64,000 bases of DNA, from positions 393,294 to 457,293 of the forward strand of contig NZ_LMRF01000001.1 in assembly GCF_001424755.1 (NCBI RefSeq), given 5' to 3'. Of this stretch, positions 27,506-35,800 are shown piece after piece; position 1 is the first letter of the stretch, and each line of letters begins with the position of its first letter. The notes beneath the pieces were generated by a model. The model saw nothing but the letters and a program-made list of their open reading frames with translations, searched no databases and had not been told where the DNA came from. The position numbers and the translations under genes are program-made. The DNA comes from Marmoricola sp. Leaf446. GTDB taxonomy: Bacteria; Actinomycetota; Actinomycetes; Propionibacteriales; Nocardioidaceae.

Positions 27506-27569
27506 GTTTGAGCGGGACATCGCGCCCCTGCCCTGGTCAGGATTGTGCGGGGAGTGCGAACGTGGGCAC

Positions 27570-28799
27570 GTGATCTCGGGAGGCGCCTCGCGCGACCCGG
27601 TGCTGCGGGCGCAGGTCGCCCAGGCCTGGGCGCTGCTGCTGCCGCGCGCCGACGAGGTCGCCGACGCCATCTCGGGCCGGTTGTTCGAGGAGGACGCCGA
27701 GGGCTACGAGCGGCTCACGCCCGAGCTGCGTGCCGAGGTGCGGCAGAGCACCCGGGTGCACCTGCGGCGCGGCCTCGAGGTGCTCGCCGAGGCCGACGTC
27801 GCCGGCGGTGCGACGGTGGAGCTGTGGCGTGAGACCGGACGCACCCGGGCCCGCCAGGGCGTGCCGATGGAGCTGGTCCTCAACGCCTACACGATGGGGT
27901 CGCGGGTGCTCTGGCAGGCGCTCATCGAGACGGCCCGGGAGACCTCGATCACCGACGCGGTGCTGATCGAGGCCGGACAGGCGGTGTGGGCCGCGCTCGA
28001 CGTGCAGTACGCCGTGATGATCGACGGCTACCGCGAGGAGAGCCGCCGGCTGCGTCGCCGCGACCTGCAGCGCCAGCAGAGCACCCTCGACGCGCTGGTG
28101 GCGGGCCGGGGCGGCGACCCGGAGTTCGGGGCCGAGGTGCGCTCGGTGCTCGGGCTGGGGGTCGACGCCGCCATCGCCTGCGTCGTGGCCCTGTACGACG
28201 GGGCGCTGGACGAGCCGCTGACGGCGGCCGACGACCAGCTCGCGCGGCTGGGGGTGACGTCGTTCTGGCACGTCCGCACCGGGGTCTACTTCGGGCTGCT
28301 CGCCGGTTCGGCGCTCCGCGAGCCCGCGCTGGTCGAGCTGTTCGCCCCGCACGCCCGCGGTCGGGTCGGGGTGGCGGCCTCACCGGACGGCCTCGCCGGC
28401 TTCGCCACCGCCTTCCAGCTCGCCACCCGCGCCGCCGAGACGCTGCCGCGCGGCGAGCGCCGGGTGGTCTCGGTGAGCGACCGGCTGCCCGAGGTGCTGC
28501 TGGCCGGCAGCCCCGAGGTGCTGCCGCTGCTGCGCTCGCAGACGCTCGACCCGCTGCTGGCCCAGCCCGAGCACCACCGGCGCACCCTGCTGCGCACGCT
28601 CGCGGCGGTGCTGCGCCACGACGGGTCGGCCAAGCACGCCGCCGAGGAGCTCTACTGCCACCGCAACACCGTCATCTACCGCACCAAGCAGATCGAGCAG
28701 CTGACCGGCTGCACGCTGACCGACCCGCGCGACAAGCTGATGCTCGAGCTGGCCCTGATGACCGTCGAGCCCGAACCCGGTCGCGGCGAGGAGCCCTGA
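27570..28799 (+). CDS. PucR-family transcriptional regulator
   Basis: The ~409-aa protein has an N-terminal helical sensor part (RRGLEVLAEADVAGGATVEL and PMELVLNAYTMGSRVLWQA), a central GGDEF-like spacer, and the C-terminal PucR helix-turn-helix (AAEELYCHRNTVIYRTKQIE near 360-385). These regulators control amino acid, purine or aromatic-acid genes, often from a divergent position. The start is uncertain: GTG 27570 is preferred to TTG 27543, with GGGGAG about 14 nt upstream. It converges with the Nramp-like gene, 3 bp apart. Confidence 0.85.
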   Translation: MISGGASRDPVLRAQVAQAWALLLPRADEVADAISGRLFEEDAEGYERLTPELRAEVRQSTRVHLRRGLEVLAEADVAGGATVELWRETGRTRARQGVPMELVLNAYTMGSRVLWQALIETARETSITDAVLIEAGQAVWAALDVQYAVMIDGYREESRRLRRRDLQRQQSTLDALVAGRGGDPEFGAEVRSVLGLGVDAAIACVVALYDGALDEPLTAADDQLARLGVTSFWHVRTGVYFGLLAGSALREPALVELFAPHARGRVGVAASPDGLAGFATAFQLATRAAETLPRGERRVVSVSDRLPEVLLAGSPEVLPLLRSQTLDPLLAQPEHHRRTLLRTLAAVLRHDGSAKHAAEELYCHRNTVIYRTKQIEQLTGCTLTDPRDKLMLELALMTVEPEPGRGEEP

Positions 28800-28802
28800 G
28801 AC

Positions 28803-30065
28803 TCAGGCCCCGGCGACCGCCTTGCGGACCTCGTTGACGCACAGCGCCAGGAACGCCAGCGCGCACAGCACCATCGCGGCGTTGGAGTGCAGCTTGTTGC
28901 GCCACTCCTTCGGCGTCCGGTCGCTGTTGAGCAGCCACAGCAGGGTGACGGCGAGGAACGGCATGAAGAACGCCCCCAGCACGCCGTACGCCAGGATCAG
29001 CCAGACCGGCTTGCCGAGGAACAGCATGATCATCGGCGGGAAGGTCAGCCAGAGGATGTAGGCGCGGTACCACGTGCCGCCGGCACGGCGGGCCGGGTCG
29101 TCGGCGTCGAGCCCCCGGACGTGGCCCACGAAGTCGGCGAACATCAGGCTCACGCCGTTCCACACGCCCACGAGCGAGGACATCGCGGCGGCCCAGAAGC
29201 CGACCAGGAACACGGTGCCGGCGACGCGACCGTAGCGGTCGGCCAGCACCTCGGAGAGGTCGAGCAGGCCCTGGTCACCGGTGCTCACGGCGATGCCGGC
29301 GGAGTAGAGCAGCTCCGCGCCGACGACGAGCGTGGCGATCACGAAGAGCCCGGTCACGGCGTACGCCACGGTGTTGTCGATGCGCATCACCCGCATGTGG
29401 CGCGGGGTGATCCAGCCCTTCTCCCGCAGCCAGTAGCCGTAGGCCGCCAGCGTGATCGTGCCGCCGACGCCACCGGCGAGGCTGAGCACGTAGACCAGGC
29501 CGCCGTCCGGGACCAGCGGCACCAGCCCGGTGACGACCTCGCCGAGGTTGGGCAGCGTGACCGCGGCGGCGCCGACCATGGTGACGAACATCAGCAGCAC
29601 GAGGGCGCCGAGCACCTTCTCGAACACCCCGTAGCGTCCCGCCCAGACCAGGGCCAGGCCGAGGAGCCCGGAGACGATGCCCCAGGCCGTGACCGACAGG
29701 ACCGGGAAGAGCGAGTGCAGCGGGAGGCCGGTGCCGGCCATGGCCGCGGCGCCGTAGACGAAGCCCCAGACCACGATGTAGGGGCCGAAGTACCACGACG
29801 TCCAGGCGCCGAGGCTCGACCAGCCCTCGTAGATCGTCCTGCCGGTCGCCAGGCTCCAGCGGCCGGCGCCCTCCACCAGCACGATCTTCATCAGGCAGCC
29901 CAGGACGGCGCACCAGAGCAGGGCGTAGCCGTACTCGCTGCCGGCCACGAGCGTGGCCACCAGGTCGGCGGCACCGACCCCCGTGGCGGCCACCACGAGG
30001 CCGGGCCCGATGAGCCTCCAGCGGGGTGGGGAGTCGGTCTGGTCGGCCCGAGTCTGCTGAGACAT
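28803..30065 (-). CDS. Nramp-like metal ion transporter
   Basis: The 420-aa product has about eleven membrane segments and the Nramp opening GPGLVVAATGVGAADLVATL at 20-39, followed by AGSEYGYALLW. Canonical Nramps carry DPGN in helix 1 and MPHN in helix 6 as metal ligands. Here helix 1 reads GVGAADL and the helix-6 region reads GTITLAAYGYW, so both classical motifs are changed. It belongs to the Nramp superfamily, but the ion and the direction are open. ATG 30065. Neighbours: PucR gene (convergent) and an acyl-CoA ligase upstream. Confidence 0.8.
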   Translation of the reverse strand: MSQQTRADQTDSPPRWRLIGPGLVVAATGVGAADLVATLVAGSEYGYALLWCAVLGCLMKIVLVEGAGRWSLATGRTIYEGWSSLGAWTSWYFGPYIVVWGFVYGAAAMAGTGLPLHSLFPVLSVTAWGIVSGLLGLALVWAGRYGVFEKVLGALVLLMFVTMVGAAAVTLPNLGEVVTGLVPLVPDGGLVYVLSLAGGVGGTITLAAYGYWLREKGWITPRHMRVMRIDNTVAYAVTGLFVIATLVVGAELLYSAGIAVSTGDQGLLDLSEVLADRYGRVAGTVFLVGFWAAAMSSLVGVWNGVSLMFADFVGHVRGLDADDPARRAGGTWYRAYILWLTFPPMIMLFLGKPVWLILAYGVLGAFFMPFLAVTLLWLLNSDRTPKEWRNKLHSNAAMVLCALAFLALCVNEVRKAVAGA

Positions 30066-30151
30066 GCGCTCCACCCCATCACGACCCGGGGACGGTGCGC
30101 ACCCCGCGCGGGCCGCGACCAGGCCGCTACCAGGCCGGGACCAGGCCGGGA

Positions 30152-31648
30152 TCAGCCGGAGAAGCGGGTGCGCAGCTCGCGCTTGAGCACCTTGTGGGTC
30201 GGCCCCACCGGCAGCTCGTCCACCACGTGCACGACGCGGGGGTACTTGTGCCCGGCGAGGCGCTCGCGGGACCACGCGACGAGGTCGGCGGCCTCGATCA
30301 CCGCGTCGGGCGCGGGCACCACGACGGCGCAGACCTCCTCGCCCTGCTGGTCGTCGGCGAGCCCGATGACGGCGACCTGGGCGATGCCCTCGTGGCGCAT
30401 CAGCACCTCCTCGACCTCGCGCGGGTAGACGTTGAACCCGCCGCGGATGATGAGGTCCTTGGTGCGGTCGACGATCCAGATGAAGCCGTCGTCGTCGCGC
30501 CGGCCGATGTCGCCGCTGCGGAACCAGCCGTCGACGATCGCGGCCGCGGTGGCGTCGGGGTCGTCGAGGTAGCCCGCGAACACGTTGTGCCCGCGGATCA
30601 CGATCTCGCCGAGCTCGCCGCGGGGGAGCAGCCGGACCTCGTCGAGGACGTGCTCGTCGGCGATCTCGACGTCGACGCCCCAGATCGGGTGGCCCACGGT
30701 GCCGGCGCGGGTGCCGTACCAGGGCTGGTTGACCGAGGCGGTCGGCGAGGTCTCCGACAGGCCGTAGCCCTCGAAGACGGTGGTGGCGAAGGTCTTCTCG
30801 AACTCCTCGAGCACCGCCACCGGCAGCGACGCGCCCCCGGAGACGCACTCGCGCAGCTGCGGCAGCCGCTCCGCCGAGCGGGCGGCCGTGAGCAGCTGGA
30901 TGTACATCGTCGGGACGCCGAAGAACAGCGTGGTGGCGTGCTCGCGCATCAGCTCCAGCGCCCCGGCCGGCTCGAAGCGGGGCTGCAGCACCAGCGTGGC
31001 GCCGACGCGGAAGGTGGAGTTCATCGAGACCGACTGGCCGAAGGTGTGGAACAGCGGCAGGCAACCGAGCACCACGTCGTCGCGCCGGATCGGGTTGGCG
31101 TCGAAGGCGTTGGTGGTCGCGTTGAGCACCAGGTTGAGGTGGGTCAGCACGGCTCCCTTGGGTCGGCCGGTCGTGCCGCTGGTGTAGAAGATCACCGCCG
31201 GGTCGTCGGCCTCGCGGGTGGCGTGGGCGGGCAGCGGCTCGGCGTCACCGGGCAGGTCGACGAGGTCGAGCGCGGCGACGCCGGTCTGCTCCGAGACGGC
31301 GGCCGCGACCTCGGCGTACGACGTGTGGTGGAGCAGCAGCTCGGCGCCCGAGGCCTGCACCAGGTAGGTCGCCTCCTCGGGCCCGAGCAGCGTAGGGATC
31401 GGCACCACGACGCCTCCCGCGGCGACCACGCCGTAGTAGGTGCGCACGAAGTCGGTGACGTTGGGCGCCAGGATCGCGACCCGGGCTCCTGCCCCCAGGC
31501 CCCGCTGCTGCAGCGCGGCCGCGCGGACGAGCGCGTCGCGCCAGAGCGCGGCGTAGGTCACCCGGGCCTCTCCCTCGACGACCGCGACGCGGTCGGGGGT
31601 CCGACGGGCGGACTCGGCGAGGATGCTGGCCAGCGACAGGACGGTCAT
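30152..31648 (-). CDS. Acyl-CoA synthetase (AMP-forming), FadD-like
   Basis: Activates a carboxylic acid through acyl-AMP to acyl-CoA. The 498-aa protein has the P-loop-like FYTSGTTGRPKGAVLTH, the acid-binding core FEGYGLSETSPTASVN, the hinge RTKDLIIRGGFNVYPREVEE and the catalytic lysine in GPTHKVLKRELR. AGGAGA precedes ATG 31648. It lies downstream of an acyl-CoA dehydrogenase and a short-chain dehydrogenase on the same strand, suggesting a beta-oxidation-like path. Chain length is not deducible. Confidence 0.88.
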   Translation of the reverse strand: MTVLSLASILAESARRTPDRVAVVEGEARVTYAALWRDALVRAAALQQRGLGAGARVAILAPNVTDFVRTYYGVVAAGGVVVPIPTLLGPEEATYLVQASGAELLLHHTSYAEVAAAVSEQTGVAALDLVDLPGDAEPLPAHATREADDPAVIFYTSGTTGRPKGAVLTHLNLVLNATTNAFDANPIRRDDVVLGCLPLFHTFGQSVSMNSTFRVGATLVLQPRFEPAGALELMREHATTLFFGVPTMYIQLLTAARSAERLPQLRECVSGGASLPVAVLEEFEKTFATTVFEGYGLSETSPTASVNQPWYGTRAGTVGHPIWGVDVEIADEHVLDEVRLLPRGELGEIVIRGHNVFAGYLDDPDATAAAIVDGWFRSGDIGRRDDDGFIWIVDRTKDLIIRGGFNVYPREVEEVLMRHEGIAQVAVIGLADDQQGEEVCAVVVPAPDAVIEAADLVAWSRERLAGHKYPRVVHVVDELPVGPTHKVLKRELRTRFSG

Positions 31649-31698
31649 GGGTCTCCTGGGAGGTGGTCGTCGGGCGAGCCGGTGCATCGGAGCCCGGC

Positions 31699-31717
31699 GG
31701 TCGAGCTCGTCGAGACC
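31699..31717. repeat. Short palindromic repeat, GGTC...GACC type
   Basis: GGTCGAGCTCGTCGAGACC, whose reverse complement matches the 5' and 3' ends of the longer copy at 33707-33734 (GGTCTCG ... CTCGACC). It lies in the 71-bp gap between the ligase and the dehydrogenase genes. Same end sequences as the 33-36-bp repeats at 33.8 and 55.9 kb. Confidence 0.5.
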
Positions 31718-31719
31718 CC

Positions 31720-32871
31720 TCAGGTGAACGCGTTGATGCCGGTCTCGGCGCGGCCGATCAGCAGCTTCTGGATCTGGCTGGTGCCTTCGTAGAGGGTCAT
31801 CACGCGGGCGTCGCGGAGGTACTTCGCGGCGGGGTACTCGTCGATGTAGCCCGACCCGCCGTAGACCTGGATGGCGTGGTTGGCGGCGCGGACGGCGGCC
31901 TCGGAGGCGTAGAGCTTGGCCTTGGACGCGGCGGTGCCGAACTTCTCGCCGCGGTCGCACAGGTCGGCCGCGCGCCACACCAGCAGCCGCGCGGCGTCGG
32001 CGTCGAGCGAGATGTCGGCGATCATGTCCTGCACCAGCTGGAAGCTGCCGATCGGCCGGCCGAACTGGGTGCGGCTCTTCGCGTAGTCGACGGCCGTCTC
32101 CAGGCAGCCCTGCACGATGCCGACGCAGCCGGCGGCGACCGCGATGCGGCCCTTGTCGAGCGAGGACATGGCGATCTTGAAGCCCTGGCCCTCCTCGCCG
32201 AGCATCGCCGAGGCGGGCACCCGGACGTCGGTGAGGAACAGCTCGGCGGTGGCCTGGCCGCGCAGTCCGAGCTTGCCCTTGATCTCACGGGCCTCGAAGC
32301 CCTCGCTGTCGGTGGGCACGATGAAGGCGGAGATGCCGCGCGGGCCCTCGCCGCCGGTGCGCGCGAAGACCAGCGCGATGTCGGCCCAGGTGCCGTTGGT
32401 GATGAACAGCTTCTGGCCGCTGATCACCCAGTCGTCGCCGTCGCGACGGGCCTTGGAGGTCAGGTTGCCCGCGTCGGAGCCGATGTCGGGCTCGGTCAGG
32501 CCGAAGCAGCCGAGGATCTGGGCGGTGGCGAGGCGCGGGAGGTACTCCTGCTTCTGCTCCTCGGTGCCGAAGTAGAGGATCGACTTGCCGACCAGGCCGC
32601 TGGAGACCGAGACGATGCCGCGCAGCGCGGAGTCGGCCCGACCGAGCTCCTCCATGCCGATCGCGTAGGTGACGTAGTCGCCGCCGACCCCGCCGTACTC
32701 CTCGGGGATGGTGAGGCCGAAGAACCCGAGCTCGGCCATCTTGGGCACGATCGCGAGGTCGACGGCCTCGCGGCGGTCCCACTCGACGCGGTGGGGGACC
32801 GCCTCCTTGTCGAGGAACTCGCGGGCGATCTCGCGGAAGCTGCTCTGCTCGTCGGTGAGGCTGAGGTCCAT
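31720..32871 (-). CDS. Acyl-CoA dehydrogenase
   Basis: FAD enzyme that oxidises an acyl-CoA to the 2,3-enoyl-CoA. The 383-aa product has the order typical of the family: N-terminal helical domain, CFGLTEPDIGSDAGNLTSKA, then the C-terminal QFGRPIGSFQLVQDMIAD, IQVYGGSGYIDEYPAAKYLR and the catalytic-base region LYEGTSQIQKLLIGR. The glutamate of YEGTSQIQ is in the place of the base of short/medium-chain enzymes. ATG 32871 is favoured over GTG 32880 because a -10 element ends 7 nt before it. Confidence 0.92.
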   Translation of the reverse strand: MDLSLTDEQSSFREIAREFLDKEAVPHRVEWDRREAVDLAIVPKMAELGFFGLTIPEEYGGVGGDYVTYAIGMEELGRADSALRGIVSVSSGLVGKSILYFGTEEQKQEYLPRLATAQILGCFGLTEPDIGSDAGNLTSKARRDGDDWVISGQKLFITNGTWADIALVFARTGGEGPRGISAFIVPTDSEGFEAREIKGKLGLRGQATAELFLTDVRVPASAMLGEEGQGFKIAMSSLDKGRIAVAAGCVGIVQGCLETAVDYAKSRTQFGRPIGSFQLVQDMIADISLDADAARLLVWRAADLCDRGEKFGTAASKAKLYASEAAVRAANHAIQVYGGSGYIDEYPAAKYLRDARVMTLYEGTSQIQKLLIGRAETGINAFT

Positions 32872-32878
32872 GCCGGCC

Positions 32879-32884
32879 ACACTA
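32879..32884 (-). promoter_or_regulatory. -10 element of the acyl-CoA dehydrogenase gene (leaderless)
   Basis: On the minus strand TAGTGT ends 7 nt before ATG 32871, placing the transcript start at the start codon. There is no ribosome binding site. Confidence 0.5.
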
Positions 32885-32914
32885 CGACCGGCCCCCGCGG
32901 CCTGTCCGTGGACC

Positions 32915-33667
32915 TCAGACGCCGCCGGTGAGCGTCACGCCGCCGTCGAGCACGACCGTCTGCCCGGTCGTCCACGACGACTCCTCGCTGAGCAGGAAGG
33001 CCACGGTGGCGGCGACGTCCTCGGGCGTCCCCAGCCGCTTCAGGGGGTACGCCGCGGCCACCTCCTCCTCGCGACCCTCGTAGAGCGCGGTGGCGAACCG
33101 GGTCTTGACCACCGCGGGGGCGACCGCGTTGACGCGCACGGTCGGGCCGAGCTCGACGGCCAGCGACTCGGTGAGCCGCACGAGCATGGCCTTGCTCGCG
33201 CCGTACAGGTCGATGCCGGGGGCGGGTCGCAGCCCGGCCACCGAGGCGACGTTGACCACCGCGCCGCCGTGCTCGCCGAGCCAGGCGCGGTGGGCGGCCT
33301 GCACCCAGCCCAGCGCGGCGACCACGTTGACCTCGGTGATCTTGCGGGCGGCGGCGAGGTCGAGGCCCATCAGGGGCCCGTAGACCGGGTTGATGCCGGT
33401 GTTGTTGACCAGCAGGTCGAGGCTGCCGTACGTCGAGACGGCCGCCGCCACGACCTCCTCGCGGTGCGCCTCGTCGTCGGCCGCCCCGGCGATCCCGAGC
33501 GCGTGGTCCGGCCCGCCGAGCTCGGCCACCGCGGCCTGGAGCGCGTCGTCCTTGCGGGCGGTGACCACCACCCGCGCGCCCTCCTCCACCAGGCGTCGGG
33601 CCACCCCCAGCCCGATCCCGCGGCTCGCTCCGGTCACGACGGCGGTCTTGCCGGTCAGTCCACGCAT
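32915..33667 (-). CDS. Short-chain dehydrogenase/reductase
   Basis: NAD(P)-dependent oxidoreductase of 250 aa. Cofactor motif VVTGASRGIGLGVARRL at the N-terminus, LLVNNTGINPVYG (NNTG in place of the common NNAG), catalytic serine in NVASVAG and the YGASK catalytic pair. Near the C-terminus PLKRLGTPEDVAATVAFLLS and DGGVTLTGG are standard for the classical family. GAGGAG precedes ATG 33667. Likely in one pathway with the adjacent acyl-CoA genes. Confidence 0.9.
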   Translation of the reverse strand: MRGLTGKTAVVTGASRGIGLGVARRLVEEGARVVVTARKDDALQAAVAELGGPDHALGIAGAADDEAHREEVVAAAVSTYGSLDLLVNNTGINPVYGPLMGLDLAAARKITEVNVVAALGWVQAAHRAWLGEHGGAVVNVASVAGLRPAPGIDLYGASKAMLVRLTESLAVELGPTVRVNAVAPAVVKTRFATALYEGREEEVAAAYPLKRLGTPEDVAATVAFLLSEESSWTTGQTVVLDGGVTLTGGV

Positions 33668-33706
33668 GCGCGCTCCTCGGGTCGGGTCCCGGCACTCTGC
33701 CAGACG

Positions 33707-33734
33707 GGTCTCGACGGGCTCGACGGGCTCGACC
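33707..33734. repeat. Short repeat, GGTCTCG...CTCGACC type
   Basis: 28 bp beginning GGTCTCGACGGGCTCGACGG and ending in CTCGACC, with an internal direct repeat GACGGGCTC at 33713 and 33722. It lies in the 409-bp gap 33668-34076, which holds no gene and is made largely of such repeats. Confidence 0.5.
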
Positions 33735-33788
33735 GGCGAGGGGCGCTCGGGCGGGTCCGGCGGGTCGGGCGGGTCGGATACGGCGGGT

Positions 33789-33820
33789 GGTCGAGGAGGT
33801 CGCTCTGCGACCGTCACGAG
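33789..33820. repeat. Palindromic repeat, GGTCGC-core type (degenerate end)
   Basis: Minus-orientation copy: GGTCGAGGA, core stem GGTCGC / GCGACC around TCT, then GTCACGAG. The outer right end reads GAGGCC in place of GAGACC. Confidence 0.6.
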
Positions 33821-33854
33821 GCCACGCCCGGTGCACGTCGGGGTCGGGCCGGTG

Positions 33855-33887
33855 GGTCTCGTGACAGGACTTCGTCCTTCCTCGACC
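33855..33887. repeat. Palindromic repeat, AGGAC-core type, copy 1
   Basis: GGTCTCGTGAC, then core stem AGGAC / GTCCT around TTC, then TCCTCGACC. Identity with copy 2 extends to 42 bp (33855-33896 and 33979-34020). Confidence 0.7.
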
Positions 33888-33978
33888 AGCCGGGGTCGGG
33901 CGGGTCGGTCCACGGCGTACGACCCCGCGGAGTCTTTCGGTCACCGGGTGGCCGCGATCCTCCGTCGTCGGGCCGCGG

Positions 33979-34011
33979 GGTCTCGTGACAGGACTTCGTC
34001 CTTCCTCGACC
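33979..34011. repeat. Palindromic repeat, AGGAC-core type, copy 2
   Basis: Identical to the copy at 33855-33887 and in direct orientation, 124 bp further on. It ends 65 bp before the start of the ABC-F gene. Confidence 0.7.
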
Positions 34012-34076
34012 AGCCGGGGTGGGCCCGGGGGAAACCCGGGTGACACCCCGGCGGGCGGACGGGGAGAATCCGGGGC

Positions 34077-35768
34077 GTGGGTCATGTCGAGGTCGCCGGG
34101 GTGCGCTACGAGCTGCCGGACGGGCGGGTGCTGCTCGACGAGGTGTCGTTCCGGGTGGGCGAGGGGGCCAAGGTCGCGCTGGTGGGCGCCAACGGGGCCG
34201 GCAAGACGACGCTGCTGCGGATCGTCACCGGCGAGCTGGTGCCGCACGCGGGCGCGGTGACGCGCAGCGGCGGACTGGGCGTGATGCGGCAGATGGTGGG
34301 CCGCGACGCCGAGACGGTCGCCGAGCTGCTGCTGTCGGTGGCGCCGCCGCGGGTGCGCGAGGCGGCCGCCGACGTGGACCGGCTCGAGCTGCGGCTGATG
34401 GAGGCCGACGACGAGAAGACCCAGATGGCGTACGCGCAGGCGCTCTCGGAGTTCGCCGACGCGGGCGGCTACGACATCGAGGTGGTGTGGGACAGCTGCT
34501 GCACCGCCGCGCTGGGGGTGGGCTTCGAGAAGGTGAAGTACCGCGACCTCGCCACGCTGAGCGGCGGCGAGCAGAAGCGACTGGTGCTGGAGTACCTCCT
34601 CGCCGGGCCCGACCAGGTGCTGCTGCTCGACGAGCCCGACAACTTCCTCGACGTGCCCGGCAAGGTGTGGCTGGAGCGACGCATCCGGGAGTCGCCCAAG
34701 ACGATCCTGTTCATCAGCCACGACCGCGAGCTGCTGGCCAACACCGCGACGCGGGTGGTCACCGTCGAGCTGGGGGCCGCGGGCAACACGGTGTGGACGC
34801 ACCCGGGCGACTTCGCGTCGTACCACCAGGCGCGCAGCGACCGGTTCGCGCGCTTCGAGGAGCTGAAGCGGCGCTGGGACGAGGAGCACGCCAAGCTGGT
34901 GGCGCTGGTGCTGCGCTACCGGGTCAAGGCGGAGTTCAACGACGGGCTGGCCTCGCAGTACAAGGCCGCCCAGACGCGGCTCCGCAAGTTCGAGGAGGCG
35001 GGCCCGCCCAGCGGCCAGCCGCGCGAGCAGCAGGTCTCGATGCGGCTGACGGGCGGACGCACCGGCAAGCGCGCAGTGGTGTGCGAGCAGCTGGAGCTGA
35101 CCGGGCTGATGCGGCCCTTCGACCTCGAGGTCTGGTACGGCGAGCGGGTGGCCGTGCTCGGCTCCAACGGCTCCGGCAAGTCGCACTTCCTGCGGCTGCT
35201 GGCCGCCGGTGGGTCGGACCCCGACGTCGAGCACCGGCCGGTCGGTGACGCCCCGCCCGACCCGGTCCGCCACACCGGACGGGCGCGGCTGGGCGCTCGG
35301 GTGCGGCCCGGCTGGTTCGTGCAGACCCACGCCCACCCCGAGCTGGTCGGCCGCACCCTGGTCGACGTGCTGCACCGCGGCGAGACCGGGCCCCACGGCG
35401 TGGGTCGGCCGGGCATGCCGCGCGAGCCCGCCTCGCGGGCGCTGGACCGCTACGAGCTCGCCCACGCCGCCGACCAGACCTTCGACTCGCTGTCCGGCGG
35501 CCAGCAGGCGCGGTTCCAGATCCTGCTGCTCGAGCTGTCCGGGGCCACGCTGCTGCTGCTCGACGAGCCGACCGACAACCTCGACGTCGAGTCGGCCGAG
35601 GCGCTCGAGGAGGGGCTGGCACGGTTCGAGGGCACCGTCCTGGCGGTCACCCACGACCGTTGGTTCGCCCGCGGCTTCGACCGGTTCCTGGTCTACGGCG
35701 CGGACGGCGCGGTCTACGAGTCCGACGGCCCGGTCTGGGACGAGGGGCGGGTCAGCCGGGCCCGCTGA
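34077..35768 (+). CDS. ABC-F family ATPase
   Basis: The 563-aa protein has two ABC ATPase domains and no membrane segments, so it acts on ribosomes rather than in transport. Domain 1: Walker A GANGAGKTT at 37-45, signature LSGGEQKRLVLEYLL, Walker B LLLLDEPDNFLD. Linker about 270-340 with charged helices (RFEELKRRWDEEHAKL). Domain 2: GSNGSGKSHFLRLLA, LSGGQQARFQILLLE, LLLLDEPTDNLD. ABC-F proteins rescue stalled ribosomes or give resistance to 50S antibiotics; which applies is unknown. GTG 34077 after GGGGAG. Confidence 0.88.
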   Translation: MGHVEVAGVRYELPDGRVLLDEVSFRVGEGAKVALVGANGAGKTTLLRIVTGELVPHAGAVTRSGGLGVMRQMVGRDAETVAELLLSVAPPRVREAAADVDRLELRLMEADDEKTQMAYAQALSEFADAGGYDIEVVWDSCCTAALGVGFEKVKYRDLATLSGGEQKRLVLEYLLAGPDQVLLLDEPDNFLDVPGKVWLERRIRESPKTILFISHDRELLANTATRVVTVELGAAGNTVWTHPGDFASYHQARSDRFARFEELKRRWDEEHAKLVALVLRYRVKAEFNDGLASQYKAAQTRLRKFEEAGPPSGQPREQQVSMRLTGGRTGKRAVVCEQLELTGLMRPFDLEVWYGERVAVLGSNGSGKSHFLRLLAAGGSDPDVEHRPVGDAPPDPVRHTGRARLGARVRPGWFVQTHAHPELVGRTLVDVLHRGETGPHGVGRPGMPREPASRALDRYELAHAADQTFDSLSGGQQARFQILLLELSGATLLLLDEPTDNLDVESAEALEEGLARFEGTVLAVTHDRWFARGFDRFLVYGADGAVYESDGPVWDEGRVSRAR

Positions 35769-35788
35769 GGAGCCGTGAGGACGCCACC

Positions 35789-35794
35789 TAGGCT
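35789..35794 (+). promoter_or_regulatory. -10 element of the EamA transporter gene (leaderless)
   Basis: TAGGCT ends 6 nt before GTG 35801 and lies 20 nt after the ABC-F stop; no ribosome binding site is present. Confidence 0.55.
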
Positions 35795-35800
35795 CCTCGG

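Noticed and set aside
33668-34076. Mobile element or remnant in the repeat-rich gap
   Set aside because: No transposase fragment, terminal inverted repeat pair or target duplication was seen; the repeats are short palindromic elements.
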